From: Clostridia bacterium
Lineage (GTDB): Bacteria; Bacillota; Clostridia; Oscillospirales; Acutalibacteraceae
Assembly: GCA_024404095.1 (NCBI GenBank)
Contig: JAKSQO010000001.1
Location: forward strand, 71,037 to 135,036
Direction: 5' to 3'
Length of the DNA stretch: 64,000 bases
This document shows positions 1-7,674 of the stretch, in pieces; within the stretch, counting starts at the first letter, position 1, and each line of letters opens with the position of its first letter. The notes under the pieces were generated by a model. The model saw nothing but the letters and a program-made list of their open reading frames with translations, was not told the DNA's origin and searched no databases. A program made the position numbers and the translations under genes.

Positions 1-206
1 ACTACGCCTAAGATTATCATAGGAATATTTATCTCGCTGATTGTATTGCGCTCATTTTCTGTGCCGTAATCAAGGAAATTTTCTGTAATCATTATCCCCT
101 CAATTACAACAAGTGGATATTCAGGCTCTTTTGTCTTTGCGAATCCTGCCGTACAGCATGAAAACGCGATAATCACGCAGAGCATAATTGAAATAATCTT
201 TTTCAT
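1..206 (-). CDS. Partial gene for a secreted or exported protein of unknown function
   Basis: Only the first 68 codons lie in the window; the gene continues past the left edge. The start is the ATG at 206, preceded on the minus strand by a weak Shine-Dalgarno AAGGTGA. The N-terminus has two lysines, a hydrophobic stretch and small residues before a likely cleavage site (MKKIISIMLCVIIAFSC, then CTAGFAK), which is a typical signal peptide; the cysteines leave a lipoprotein possible. The mature part begins with Pro-Leu-Val-Val-Ile-Glu-Gly-Ile. That faintly recalls the first strand of lipase-type hydrolases, but no catalytic motif is visible in this fragment, so I assign no function. It lies downstream of the PAP2 gene and is separated from it by a hairpin. 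Confidence 0.7.
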   Translation of the reverse strand, partial: MKKIISIMLCVIIAFSCCTAGFAKTKEPEYPLVVIEGIMITENFLDYGTENERNTISEINIPMIILGV

Positions 207-223
207 AATATCACCTTTTAAAA

Positions 224-247
224 TGCTCCGAAGCTTTCTTCGGAGCA
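224..247 (-). terminator. Probable intrinsic terminator after the PAP2 gene
   Basis: A perfect 10-bp inverted repeat (TGCTCCGAAG, 4-base loop, CTTCGGAGCA) starts 5 bases past the PAP2 stop codon. On the minus strand the stem is followed by only a short TTTT, so termination may be partial. On the plus strand the stem is followed by an AT-rich tract, but no plus-strand gene ends here. Confidence 0.6.
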
Positions 248-252
248 AAATT

Positions 253-900
253 TTATTTTTTAATAAGCTTGATGATGTCAAAATCAATTATTTTCTGATT
301 TATAGGATTGCTGTACTTGTCATAGATTTTCTTAACGATAATCGAAGAAATAAGACCTGCAACAAAACCGATAACAAAACCGCCGAGAATATCTGACGGG
401 AAATGAACGCAGAGGAAAACGCGTGACATACCCATAAGAACTGCAAAAATGAACGCTGTCCAGCTGTACTTCCTGTTGCCGACAAAGAACAGACCTGTCA
501 TCGCAGACATTGCGGCTGTTGTGTGACCCGACGGGAAAGAGAATTCACTCTCAAGTGTTGAGCCTGCCGCCTTCCACCATTCCCACACATCCTTGCCCTC
601 GTACCATACATACGGTCTCGGACGAGCTACAAGGGGCTTGATTGTTACGTTTGTGAATACAGCACCTATTATAACGCCGAAAAGCATTGCAGAACCTGCC
701 TTGCGTGTCTTTTTAAAAAGCATTAGAAAAAGTGAGAAAAATATGAGGAACAATCCATCCTCACCGAGAATTGTTATTCCCTTGAAAAAAACGCTGAAAA
801 ATCCGCCTAAAGGACCTGCCTGAAGGCTGTGGAAAAATGCAAAAATACTGTGGTCAAACCCTGCAAATGTGCTGTTTAACCAAGCGGCTGCTGCTGACAT
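253..900 (-). CDS. PAP2-superfamily membrane phosphatase
   Basis: 215-residue integral membrane protein of the type 2 phosphatidic acid phosphatase family, which hydrolyses lipid phosphates or undecaprenyl pyrophosphate at the membrane. All three family motifs are visible: K88-x6-R95-P96, P123-S-G-H126 and S159-R160-x5-H166-x3-D170. The central His and the last His-Asp pair form the catalytic set. Hydrophobic segments surround the motifs as expected for a six-helix protein. The ATG at 900 has an excellent ribosome site (AGGAGG, 8 bases upstream) and a promoter at 931-958, so the gene looks monocistronic. The real substrate (PgpB/BcrC-like undecaprenyl-PP or another lipid) cannot be read from sequence. 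Confidence 0.93.
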   Translation of the reverse strand: MSAAAAWLNSTFAGFDHSIFAFFHSLQAGPLGGFFSVFFKGITILGEDGLFLIFFSLFLMLFKKTRKAGSAMLFGVIIGAVFTNVTIKPLVARPRPYVWYEGKDVWEWWKAAGSTLESEFSFPSGHTTAAMSAMTGLFFVGNRKYSWTAFIFAVLMGMSRVFLCVHFPSDILGGFVIGFVAGLISSIIVKKIYDKYSNPINQKIIDFDIIKLIKK

Positions 901-930
901 AATTTCTACCTCCTGTTAAAATATGCATTT

Positions 931-958
931 ATTATATCATAAAATCACATTTTTTCAA
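931..958 (-). promoter_or_regulatory. Sigma-A-type promoter for the PAP2 gene
   Basis: On the minus strand, -35 TTGAAA (953-958) and -10 TATAAT (931-936) are separated by 16 bases, about 30 bases upstream of the start codon. Near-consensus boxes and the position right before the ribosome site support it. Confidence 0.7.
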
Positions 959-984
959 TGGATATTTAAAAATGTAAGCACTTT

Positions 985-1017
985 GTAAGAAAAACACCCG
1001 CTGAAAAACAGCGGGTG
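985..1017 (-). terminator. Intrinsic terminator of the SCP2/transketolase/aminotransferase operon
   Basis: Perfect 9-bp GC-rich stem CACCCGCTG / CAGCGGGTG (995-1003 and 1009-1017) with a 5-base loop. On the minus strand a T-rich tail follows (985-994). It sits 23 bases after the stop codon at 1041 and closes the five-gene operon. Confidence 0.9.
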
Positions 1018-1040
1018 AAATATAAATCTTTACGTATAAA

Positions 1041-1847
1041 TTAACCCTGTGCGAACGCACCGACCTGCATCATGAAGTCACCGATCTGAGCACCGAACTC
1101 GGGAGCACCGTCCATAATGAGCTTACCAAGCTTTGTTGATTCAAGCATATCGTCTGTTGAAAGAAGAATACCGAATGCACTCGGAAGGCTGTCGAATCTC
1201 ATTGTGAAGAAAGGCATAGCTCTCTTGTATGTGCCGCGGCCTGCTCGTGTTTTACCTGCCTTAACACGGAGGTAAGCAGAAACCTCGGGATGACCGTCAA
1301 CTGCCCATGCATAAACACGGTCAGGGCTCTTCTTAGCCCAATCCTGAACGCCCTCGTGGCCGTTCTTGTTGAGCTGGCTGATACCTGAAGAAAGAAGATA
1401 GAAGAAGCACTTACATGCAAGAACCTGTGTTGCTTCATCAGCGGGAGCTTCCTTGATGTTAAGAAGAGATGACATCTTGAGAAGAACCGCCATAAATGAT
1501 GCGAATTCAACAGGCTTTTTTACAATACCCTTCATCTTCGGAAGTGTGTTTGGAGCAATTTTGCCCTTGAAGAAAGCATTCATAGCTTCCATTGACTTGA
1601 ACTCAAGCTCAATGTGAGCGTTTGTTGCAACCTTGTCAGCGCAAACCTTCCACTCACCGCTGTTTACAGTAAAGTGAGTAGCATACTTTCCTTCGGGAGC
1701 GTTTGCATCAAGAGCACTTACCTGATAAATACAATGTACCTTTTCAAACTTCTTTGCAAGCTTGGGGTCGTCAGTAGCGATAACCTTAAGAAGAGGCAAT
1801 GCAGCGTTAAGGAAGATTTTATTGGTTAATAAAACTTCATTTGCCAT
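1041..1847 (-). CDS. SCP2-like (sterol-carrier-fold) protein, last gene of the operon
   Basis: 268-residue soluble protein without signal peptide or membrane segment. Residues about 60-135 follow the pattern of SCP2-type lipid-binding domains: a predicted strand TVNSGEWKVCAD, then IELEFKSMEAMNAFFKGK and a proline-containing turn leading into LPKMKGI. The C-terminal part has a weaker similar pattern (FTMRFDSLPSAFGILLS). The protein at 5123-5881 shows the same two-part layout, so the pair look like distant paralogs at the two ends of one operon. SCP2 domains bind hydrophobic ligands, and no catalytic motif is seen. The ATG at 1847 follows AAGGAA. The gene is 22 bases downstream of the transketolase C-subunit gene and ends at the terminator 985-1017. 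The family call rests on pattern resemblance. Confidence 0.6.
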   Translation of the reverse strand: MANEVLLTNKIFLNAALPLLKVIATDDPKLAKKFEKVHCIYQVSALDANAPEGKYATHFTVNSGEWKVCADKVATNAHIELEFKSMEAMNAFFKGKIAPNTLPKMKGIVKKPVEFASFMAVLLKMSSLLNIKEAPADEATQVLACKCFFYLLSSGISQLNKNGHEGVQDWAKKSPDRVYAWAVDGHPEVSAYLRVKAGKTRAGRGTYKRAMPFFTMRFDSLPSAFGILLSTDDMLESTKLGKLIMDGAPEFGAQIGDFMMQVGAFAQG

Positions 1848-1869
1848 TATAAATCATTCCTTTCCGATA

Positions 1870-2889
1870 TTATACATCGTCGTCCCAGTTGTCATCTTCC
1901 TCGAAGTCCTTATTCATAGCCTCGAGAACAGCACTTGCGATACCGTTAGCGTCGATGCCGAGCATTGACATGATATCCTCGTGAAGACCGATAGGAGCAA
2001 ACTTATCCTGAAGACCAAGGCGTGTGAATGCACAGCCCTTACCTGCTTCAGCCATAACCTCAGCAACTGCTGAGCCGAGACCGCCGATAACTGTGTGGTC
2101 CTCAACTGTGATAATACGGCGAGTATCCTGGATAGCTTTAAGAACAGCTTCCTTATCAAGAGGCTTGATTGTGTGCATATCAAGAACACGAACTGAAAGT
2201 CCTTCGCTCTCCTTGAGGAACTTAGCTGCCTGGTATGCCTGGAATACGCATGAACCGCAGGCGATAACTGTGATATCTGTACCGGGGTTAACCTCGATTG
2301 CCTTACCTACCTCGAACTTGTACTCGTTCGGATAATCCTTGCCGTAAAGAACACGGTCAAATCCGCGGTTGATACGGATATAGTAAGGACCGAAGTTTTC
2401 ATATGCTGCCTTAACAGCCTCAGCTGTTTCAACACCGTCTGCGGGGCAGATAAGTGTCATATTGGGCATTGAACGCATAACAGCCATATCGCAGATTGCG
2501 TGGTGAGTTGAACCTGCCTGACCGAAAGATGTACCTGAATGTGTAGCGATTGTCTTAACATTGATATTCTGATAGCAGATATCAGTGTGAAGCTGGTCAG
2601 CTGAACGGAGAGATGCAAATGTTGAGAAGGTAGAAACGAAAGGAACAAGACCTGCCTTTGCCATACCTGCTGCAATACCGAACATATTCTGCTCAGCAAT
2701 ACCTACGTTAAAGAAACGATCGGGGAACTTCTTGCCGAATACACCGATTTTTGTAGAACCTGCAAGGTCTGCTGAGAGACCAACGATTTCCTTATGCTCT
2801 TCACCGAGCTCAACAAGAGTCTGACCGTAGATTTCAGCGGTAGAGAGTTCTGTTGACTCAAGAGCTGTATATGAAAGTCCGCCTGCCAT
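1870..2889 (-). CDS. Transketolase-like, C-terminal subunit (pyrimidine-binding and C-terminal domains)
   Basis: 339 residues. It corresponds to the second half of transketolase: the PYR domain with GIAEQNMFGIAAGMA, whose Glu activates thiamine diphosphate, followed by the C-terminal domain. It would act with the N-terminal subunit encoded just upstream to move two-carbon units between sugar phosphates or related compounds. The start is the ATG at 2889, with GGAGGG 9 bases upstream, inside the end of the preceding gene and 2 bases past its stop. A longer reading from 2922 lacks such a site. Split transketolases are common in Clostridia and archaea. The aminotransferase and SCP2-like partners suggest a special substrate rather than, or besides, the pentose phosphate pathway. 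Confidence 0.93.
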   Translation of the reverse strand: MAGGLSYTALESTELSTAEIYGQTLVELGEEHKEIVGLSADLAGSTKIGVFGKKFPDRFFNVGIAEQNMFGIAAGMAKAGLVPFVSTFSTFASLRSADQLHTDICYQNINVKTIATHSGTSFGQAGSTHHAICDMAVMRSMPNMTLICPADGVETAEAVKAAYENFGPYYIRINRGFDRVLYGKDYPNEYKFEVGKAIEVNPGTDITVIACGSCVFQAYQAAKFLKESEGLSVRVLDMHTIKPLDKEAVLKAIQDTRRIITVEDHTVIGGLGSAVAEVMAEAGKGCAFTRLGLQDKFAPIGLHEDIMSMLGIDANGIASAVLEAMNKDFEEDDNWDDDV

Positions 2890-2891
2890 AA

Positions 2892-3761
2892 TTATTTGCC
2901 CTCCTTTTCTGCACGAGCGCAACGCTTCTCATAATATTTCTGAAGGCTTTCCTTAGCCTGCTGATACTTTGTCTCATCAACTGCGCCGTAGTGCCAGTGG
3001 TAATCGTCCTCCATGAAGTCAATACCTGCGCCCTTGATTGTGTTGGCAATAATCATAACAGGAGCATCGGGCTCACCAAGTGCGTAATCAATAGCCTCTG
3101 AAAGCTCGTTGAGGTTCTGACCGTCAACTTCGATTACGTGGAAGCCGAATGAACGCCACTTGTCAGCAAAAGGCTCAAGAGGCATAACATCCTCTGTACG
3201 ACCGTCGATCATGCACTTGTTACGGTCAACAAATGAGATAACGTTTGTAGCCTTGAAAGCTGCGATTGACATAGCTGCTTCCCAGTTTGAACCCTCGTCG
3301 CATTCACCGTCGCCGAGGATACAGTATGTCTTATAATCCTTGCCGAGAACCTTAGCTGCAAGGCCTGTGCCGAGAGCGATTGAAAGTCCGTGGCCGAGTG
3401 AACCTGTTGAAGCGTCAACACCTACAACCTTGTTTGAGTCAAGATGAATACCCATCTTTGAGTTTGTGAGGTTGAATGTCTTGAGCTGTTCGGGATCGTT
3501 GTATCCGAGGTCGCAGAGAACAGGTGCATAAGCGATACCTGAGTGACCCTTTGAAAGGATGAAACGGTCTCTGTCTTCCCAGTTGGGATCGTCAACTTTG
3601 ATGTTCATGTACTTGTGATAGAGAATAGTAAGCATATCCATAACGCTCATACCGCCGCCGATATGACCGCTGCCTGCCCAGTATGTTGTATCAAGGCAGA
3701 GGTTACGAAGCTCATGAGCTTTCTTTTCAAGTGCCAACCATTCTGTTTTGGTTAATGCCAT
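2892..3761 (-). CDS. Transketolase-like, N-terminal (thiamine diphosphate-binding) subunit
   Basis: 289 residues. It has the transketolase first-domain motifs: SGHIGGGMS near residue 31, a conserved glycine-rich segment (TGSLGHGLSIALG) and the metal/diphosphate motif GDGECDEGSNWEAA with an Asn about 27 residues after the GDG. It ends where the C-terminal subunit begins, so the two genes together rebuild a full enzyme. The ATG at 3761 is preceded by AAGGAGGAAAACCTC, a strong site. Codon choice in this gene and its neighbours looks strongly biased (for example AAG for most lysines), which suggests high expression; I did not compute an index. Confidence 0.94.
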   Translation of the reverse strand: MALTKTEWLALEKKAHELRNLCLDTTYWAGSGHIGGGMSVMDMLTILYHKYMNIKVDDPNWEDRDRFILSKGHSGIAYAPVLCDLGYNDPEQLKTFNLTNSKMGIHLDSNKVVGVDASTGSLGHGLSIALGTGLAAKVLGKDYKTYCILGDGECDEGSNWEAAMSIAAFKATNVISFVDRNKCMIDGRTEDVMPLEPFADKWRSFGFHVIEVDGQNLNELSEAIDYALGEPDAPVMIIANTIKGAGIDFMEDDYHWHYGAVDETKYQQAKESLQKYYEKRCARAEKEGK

Positions 3762-3797
3762 GAGGTTTTCCTCCTTAGTATTTTATATTTCAGCATT

Positions 3798-3822
3798 GCA
3801 CAGGGAGCTCGCCTCCCCGTGC
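3798..3822 (-). promoter_or_regulatory. Hairpin in the intercistronic gap before the transketolase genes
   Basis: A 10-bp stem (minus strand GCACGGGGAG / CTCCCTGTGC, one G-T pair) with a 5-base loop lies between the aminotransferase stop (3844) and the transketolase ribosome site. No T-run follows, so it is unlikely to be a full terminator. It could be an RNA processing or stability element that sets different transcript levels. It lies in the only gap over 25 bases in the operon. Confidence 0.55.
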
Positions 3823-3843
3823 AACTAATTACTGTGTATTAAA

Positions 3844-5109
3844 TCAGAATAATTCGGGATGATTCTTTGCAACAACCTTGAATGCCTCGTCAGCAACCTC
3901 CCAGGTGTGCTTGAGGTCAGCGTCAGACATAGCATAGTTCATGAAGTGGTTGTGGTGACCTGCAAAGAAGATACCACGCTTAACGCACTCAGCAATCCAC
4001 TCCTGATGAAGCATCATTGTGTTGTCGTTAGCAATTCGGAGATAGAAGAGTGAAGGCTCACCTGAAACAACGAGGTCGAAGCCGTTGTTCTTAGCTGCGT
4101 CCTTAAGACCGTCAGTAAGCTTCTTACCCTTTTCAAGAAGAAGTGTGGGCAGGTTGAGCTCACGCATCTTAGTGATATTTGCAATACCTGCTGCAAACGG
4201 GATAGCACTCATCCAGTAAGAGCCTGTGTATGACATACCTGCAACAGCGTCCTTGAGGAATTCCTTACCGCAGAGGCAGGATACGTTCCAGCCGTTAGCA
4301 ATAGCCTTACAGAAGCAGATCATATCAGCTTCGAAGCCATAGTAATGGTCAGAACCTGCAAGGTCAAGACGGAAGCCTGCACGAACGTCGTCAACGATAA
4401 GAACGATGCCCTTCTCTGTGCAGAGGTTACGAACCTTCTGCCAGTAACCGTCAGCAGGAAGCTGGTTGTCAAAGTAGTTGCCGTGAAGATAAGGTGTTGA
4501 GATGAATGCAGCGATTTCGCCCTCATTCTCAGCAACGAGCTTCTCAAGAGCGTCGAAGTCGTTCCAGTCAACATAGAGGTTGTTTGCAACATCCTCGGGA
4601 AGAACGCCCGGATAGTCAATCTTCTGAACAACAGCTGAAACACCGTGATAGAAGCCGTTTACGAAAATAATCTTCTTCTTATGTGTAGCGTTACGTGCAG
4701 CCATAATAGCAAGTGTTGTAACGTCGTTACCGTTCTTTGCGAAGAAAGCCCAGTCAGCTGTGTTAACTGTGTCAACCATAAGCTCTGCAAGCTCAACCAT
4801 CTTGTAAGAAGGAGAAGTTGTGCAGTTACCGATCTTAGCCTGCTCCATAGCAGCCTTGTCAACATCGGGATCATTGTAACCCATGATATTGGGACCGTAT
4901 GCGCACATATAGTCGATAAACTTGTTACCGTCAACATCCCAGAAGTATGCACCCTTAGCCTTCTGTGAGAAGAAGGGCCATGCACTTACGGGAATGAAGT
5001 TACCTTCTGCCGGGCCGAGATGACCGTAAACACCGGCGGGAATTACCTTTGTAGCACGATTGAAAAGCTCACGGCTTTTGTCGTATGTGTTAATCTTAAA
5101 ATCTGCCAT
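3844..5109 (-). CDS. Class III PLP aminotransferase, glutamate-1-semialdehyde aminomutase-like
   Basis: 421 residues from the ATG at 5109, which follows a strong AAGGAGG; a longer TTG reading (5151) has none. Fold-type I, class III features are present: the YHG motif near residue 154, the D240-D241-V-R-A-G-F-R segment whose Asp contacts the PLP pyridine nitrogen, and K268 (CFCKAIANGW) as the probable Schiff-base lysine. The layout is HemL-like, but the usual SGTEA phosphate-binding motif reads NGNDV here and the second acidic residue is followed by VRAGFR rather than VMTGFR. It is therefore probably not a haem-pathway enzyme, and no other hem gene is nearby. The operon suggests it transaminates a carbonyl product or substrate of the transketolase. 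That is inference. Confidence 0.88.
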   Translation of the reverse strand: MADFKINTYDKSRELFNRATKVIPAGVYGHLGPAEGNFIPVSAWPFFSQKAKGAYFWDVDGNKFIDYMCAYGPNIMGYNDPDVDKAAMEQAKIGNCTTSPSYKMVELAELMVDTVNTADWAFFAKNGNDVTTLAIMAARNATHKKKIIFVNGFYHGVSAVVQKIDYPGVLPEDVANNLYVDWNDFDALEKLVAENEGEIAAFISTPYLHGNYFDNQLPADGYWQKVRNLCTEKGIVLIVDDVRAGFRLDLAGSDHYYGFEADMICFCKAIANGWNVSCLCGKEFLKDAVAGMSYTGSYWMSAIPFAAGIANITKMRELNLPTLLLEKGKKLTDGLKDAAKNNGFDLVVSGEPSLFYLRIANDNTMMLHQEWIAECVKRGIFFAGHHNHFMNYAMSDADLKHTWEVADEAFKVVAKNHPELF

Positions 5110-5122
5110 TTCGTTGTCCTCC

Positions 5123-5881
5123 TTATGCAAGATAAAGTCCGACTCTATCAAGGATACGGTTGATATTGTCGATCATGTTGATCATACCGAGCATTGTGAT
5201 TGTGCCCTCGCCGATCTGAGCCATTGCGCTTACCTTACCGTTGAAGAGGTCATTAGCAAGCTTCATGCTGCCGAATTCCATAACTGAACGCGGATCATCG
5301 GGACGCTGCTTGATTGTAACAAGACGATGGTTTCTGCAGCGAATTGTTGCAGCGGGACCGCCTGCGATTGACATCTGAATGTCGCCGTCAGGAATATGGT
5401 CAGCTGAGAACTTACCGATTTCGTCGTTGTTGCCGATCTGAGAAATAGCAACTGTTACTGTATAGAAAAGAAGTGATGTGCTGATATTGAAGAACTCTTC
5501 GTCCTTGAGATCCTCTTCTGAAGGACGCATATAATTTGAAAGCATATCAGTAAGAGGTGTAAAGGTCTTCAAAAGGAACTTGATATGCTGGAATCCCTTT
5601 GAGGGAATAGGTGTTACAGTACCGTCGATAAGGCCATTGAACTTCTCACATGATGAGAAGGGAAGCTTAACGTCACATTCGCCGCAACCCTGTTCCATAC
5701 GGCATTTGCCGTTTTTGAAAGTGATTGTAGCAGACGGACCGCCCTTAACCTCAAAGCCGATTGAAATAGGCTTTCTGTCAGCGACAAGTGCGCTTGCTTT
5801 GGGATCGAGCTGGCACAGATTTTCAAGTGAGCCGAGTACAGCATACATATTGATGTATGCCAATGTTTTTGCATCTGTCAA
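5123..5881 (-). CDS. SCP2-like (sterol-carrier-fold) protein, first gene of the operon
   Basis: 252 residues from a TTG start at 5881, which sits 8 bases after a perfect AAGGAGG. Two in-frame ATGs further upstream (5917 and 5914) have no ribosome site, so TTG is preferred. Two similar halves are visible. Each has a GGP(S/A)ATI strand, a short basic stretch, an acidic-hydrophobic strand (CDVKLPFSSCEKFN; RSVMEFGSMKLANDLFNGK) and a hydrophobic C-terminal helix region, which fits a double SCP2-type lipid-binding protein. It is cytosolic, with no signal or membrane segment. It resembles the protein at 1041-1847 and heads the operon behind the promoter 5953-5981. No enzyme motif is seen. The ligand is unknown. 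Confidence 0.6.
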   Translation of the reverse strand: MTDAKTLAYINMYAVLGSLENLCQLDPKASALVADRKPISIGFEVKGGPSATITFKNGKCRMEQGCGECDVKLPFSSCEKFNGLIDGTVTPIPSKGFQHIKFLLKTFTPLTDMLSNYMRPSEEDLKDEEFFNISTSLLFYTVTVAISQIGNNDEIGKFSADHIPDGDIQMSIAGGPAATIRCRNHRLVTIKQRPDDPRSVMEFGSMKLANDLFNGKVSAMAQIGEGTITMLGMINMIDNINRILDRVGLYLA

Positions 5882-5952
5882 AGTGTATTCCTCCTTGGTG
5901 TTTTGATACTTCATCATAAATATCCGACAGTATCAAACATATTTGCCATTTA

Positions 5953-5981
5953 ATTGTACCAAAACAAAATAGAAAAGTCAA
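5953..5981 (-). promoter_or_regulatory. Near-consensus sigma-A promoter of the SCP2/transketolase/aminotransferase operon
   Basis: Minus strand: -35 TTGACT (5976-5981), 17-base spacer, -10 TACAAT (5953-5958). The leader to the TTG start at 5881 would be about 65 bases. The strong boxes agree with the biased codon use of the operon. Confidence 0.85.
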
Positions 5982-6043
5982 ACAGTTATGTGCAATTTCT
6001 CATAGAAAAGTAGAAAAATATATTGTATAATTTCACTAAAATG

Positions 6044-6084
6044 ATAAAAAAGCAAGAAAGCACCGCCGTTTAAGCGATGCTTTC
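6044..6084 (-). terminator. Intrinsic terminator of the membrane protein gene
   Basis: Minus strand: an 11-bp stem GAAAGCATCGC / GCGGTGCTTTC (6074-6084 and 6056-6066, one G-T pair), a 7-base loop, then CTTGCTTTTTTA. It starts 3 bases past the stop codon at 6088. Confidence 0.85.
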
Positions 6085-6087
6085 GCG

Positions 6088-7584
6088 TTATTCCGCCAAC
6101 GAATTCGGGATGTTATCGGTGTAAACGAACTCAGTGTCAAACGGTTTTTCTCTGTAATAATACGCGCCGTACATATATACTGCCGAATCATGCATATAGT
6201 GATTTGGCACATGCGGAATTTCTATCACCGCACAATTACTGTTCTCGAGCTGTGTACGGATGTATCTGTCACGTTCTCTGCTCATATTCTCAATGTTACA
6301 GTAGCTCATTCCGATATGAACCGTCAGAACACAAGCGGTAACAGACAGAACGAGAACAGCCGTTGAACTGATCATATTCTTTTTAATCAGATATACAAAC
6401 ATACTCACAGCAGTGCAGAACAGAAAGAATATATAAAGATACGCACACCTTGCTCCGAACGGAGATATTATTGTAACAGGCATAAAAGATACTGCCGACA
6501 TAACAAGAGCTATGCCTGCCGCATCCCTTTCAAATCCCCTTTCCATAGACAGAACGGCAATTATCAAGCCGGCGGCAAACAGAAAAAATGATGTCAGAAA
6601 CAAGGGTATATAAAGCAGTCTTCTTTCACCCGGCTGTATTGATGACAAGGTCTGAAATACAATGTTGAAAATCGGGAAAAGCATAACAGAGAATTTTCCG
6701 AAGCTCTTAATTTTATTATTTGTGCAGAATTTTGATATTATAATAAATACGCATACCGAGAGTATCAGTACAGGAATAATTGATGCTTCGAGCTTAAAAA
6801 GCGACTTAAGAGAATTGTCAACAAATGTACGTCTGAAATCAGAAAAGCTATCAAGGTGCACTCCCCTGTACTTCGACATAAGCCTTGCACGCTCAGAGTC
6901 AACAAAAGCTTTTGGAATGACAAACATCAGCGCACCGCCGAGAAGTGTTGAAAGTAGAAGTACCGCCGATTTTGCCGTTCTTTTTTTGTTATGCCTGAGG
7001 CAGACTAAGAACAGTACACCCGCAAGAAAAATATTGGCACCGGTGTTCAGCTCAAGGTACAGCTGACTTGTAAAGCCAAACAAGAAAATCAATACAAATA
7101 TCGGTGTTCTCAGTTTTTTGTTCTCCTCAATCCGTATCAGATACAGACAGATAAGAAGTCCCGCAATCGGCATTACATAATTTTGAAAGCAGGTAAACCA
7201 TGTGAATACCTCCTGAAGTACCCTCGGTGAAACAGCCATTACCGTGATGTATGACACGACATAAACCGGAAGCTCTTTTTCCCTGCTTCCGTATGCGAAA
7301 ATCTTTGAAAGCAGAAATATAATAAGGAATATCACCGTAGACTTCTGCAATGCAATAAGCAGCGGATGATTAACCAGCAATATTGACAGAAAATTGCCGA
7401 GCAGTCTGCCGTTGCCGTAATAAAGCGACGTGCTCCACATCTCGCTCAAGCTGCCGCTGTGATAGGTCAGAAACTTGAAATCGTCGTTTATCATCGGACA
7501 GCATTTCATTATATAAAAAAGAAAACCGAAAGAAACAATGTATACTATGTACCGCAAAATATCGGTACGCTTATTCTTTAACAT
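6088..7584 (-). CDS. Multipass membrane protein, DUF6056-like
   Basis: 498 residues with roughly ten to twelve hydrophobic segments. An acidic pair near residue 33 (MINDDFKF) is followed by YGNGRLLGN. The DD pair in the first outside loop is typical of GT-C-fold glycosyltransferases and of the DUF6056 family, which I recall having this NDD...NGR pattern. If so it may move a sugar from a lipid carrier at the outer membrane face, but nothing else proves that. The ATG at 7584 has a weak GAAGGGAAAG site. The gene stands alone, with its own terminator downstream and divergent from the SOS operon. Confidence 0.65.
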   Translation of the reverse strand: MLKNKRTDILRYIVYIVSFGFLFYIMKCCPMINDDFKFLTYHSGSLSEMWSTSLYYGNGRLLGNFLSILLVNHPLLIALQKSTVIFLIIFLLSKIFAYGSREKELPVYVVSYITVMAVSPRVLQEVFTWFTCFQNYVMPIAGLLICLYLIRIEENKKLRTPIFVLIFLFGFTSQLYLELNTGANIFLAGVLFLVCLRHNKKRTAKSAVLLLSTLLGGALMFVIPKAFVDSERARLMSKYRGVHLDSFSDFRRTFVDNSLKSLFKLEASIIPVLILSVCVFIIISKFCTNNKIKSFGKFSVMLFPIFNIVFQTLSSIQPGERRLLYIPLFLTSFFLFAAGLIIAVLSMERGFERDAAGIALVMSAVSFMPVTIISPFGARCAYLYIFFLFCTAVSMFVYLIKKNMISSTAVLVLSVTACVLTVHIGMSYCNIENMSRERDRYIRTQLENSNCAVIEIPHVPNHYMHDSAVYMYGAYYYREKPFDTEFVYTDNIPNSLAE

Positions 7585-7674
7585 ATCTACTTTCCCTTCA
7601 GAATGTCAAAATTTTCTTCATTATAATCTCATAATTTTCCTTTGTCAATAAACACAATCTGATAAAAATACCGC

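Noticed and set aside
5882..5917. ATG starts at 5917/5914 for the SCP2-like gene
   Set aside because: No ribosome site precedes them, while a perfect one lies within this stretch 8 bases before the TTG at 5881.
5882..5946. Riboswitch in the leader of the SCP2/transketolase operon
   Set aside because: The predicted leader is only about 65 bases and shows no stable stem, terminator or conserved aptamer pattern that I recognise (in particular no THI box, although transketolase uses TPP).
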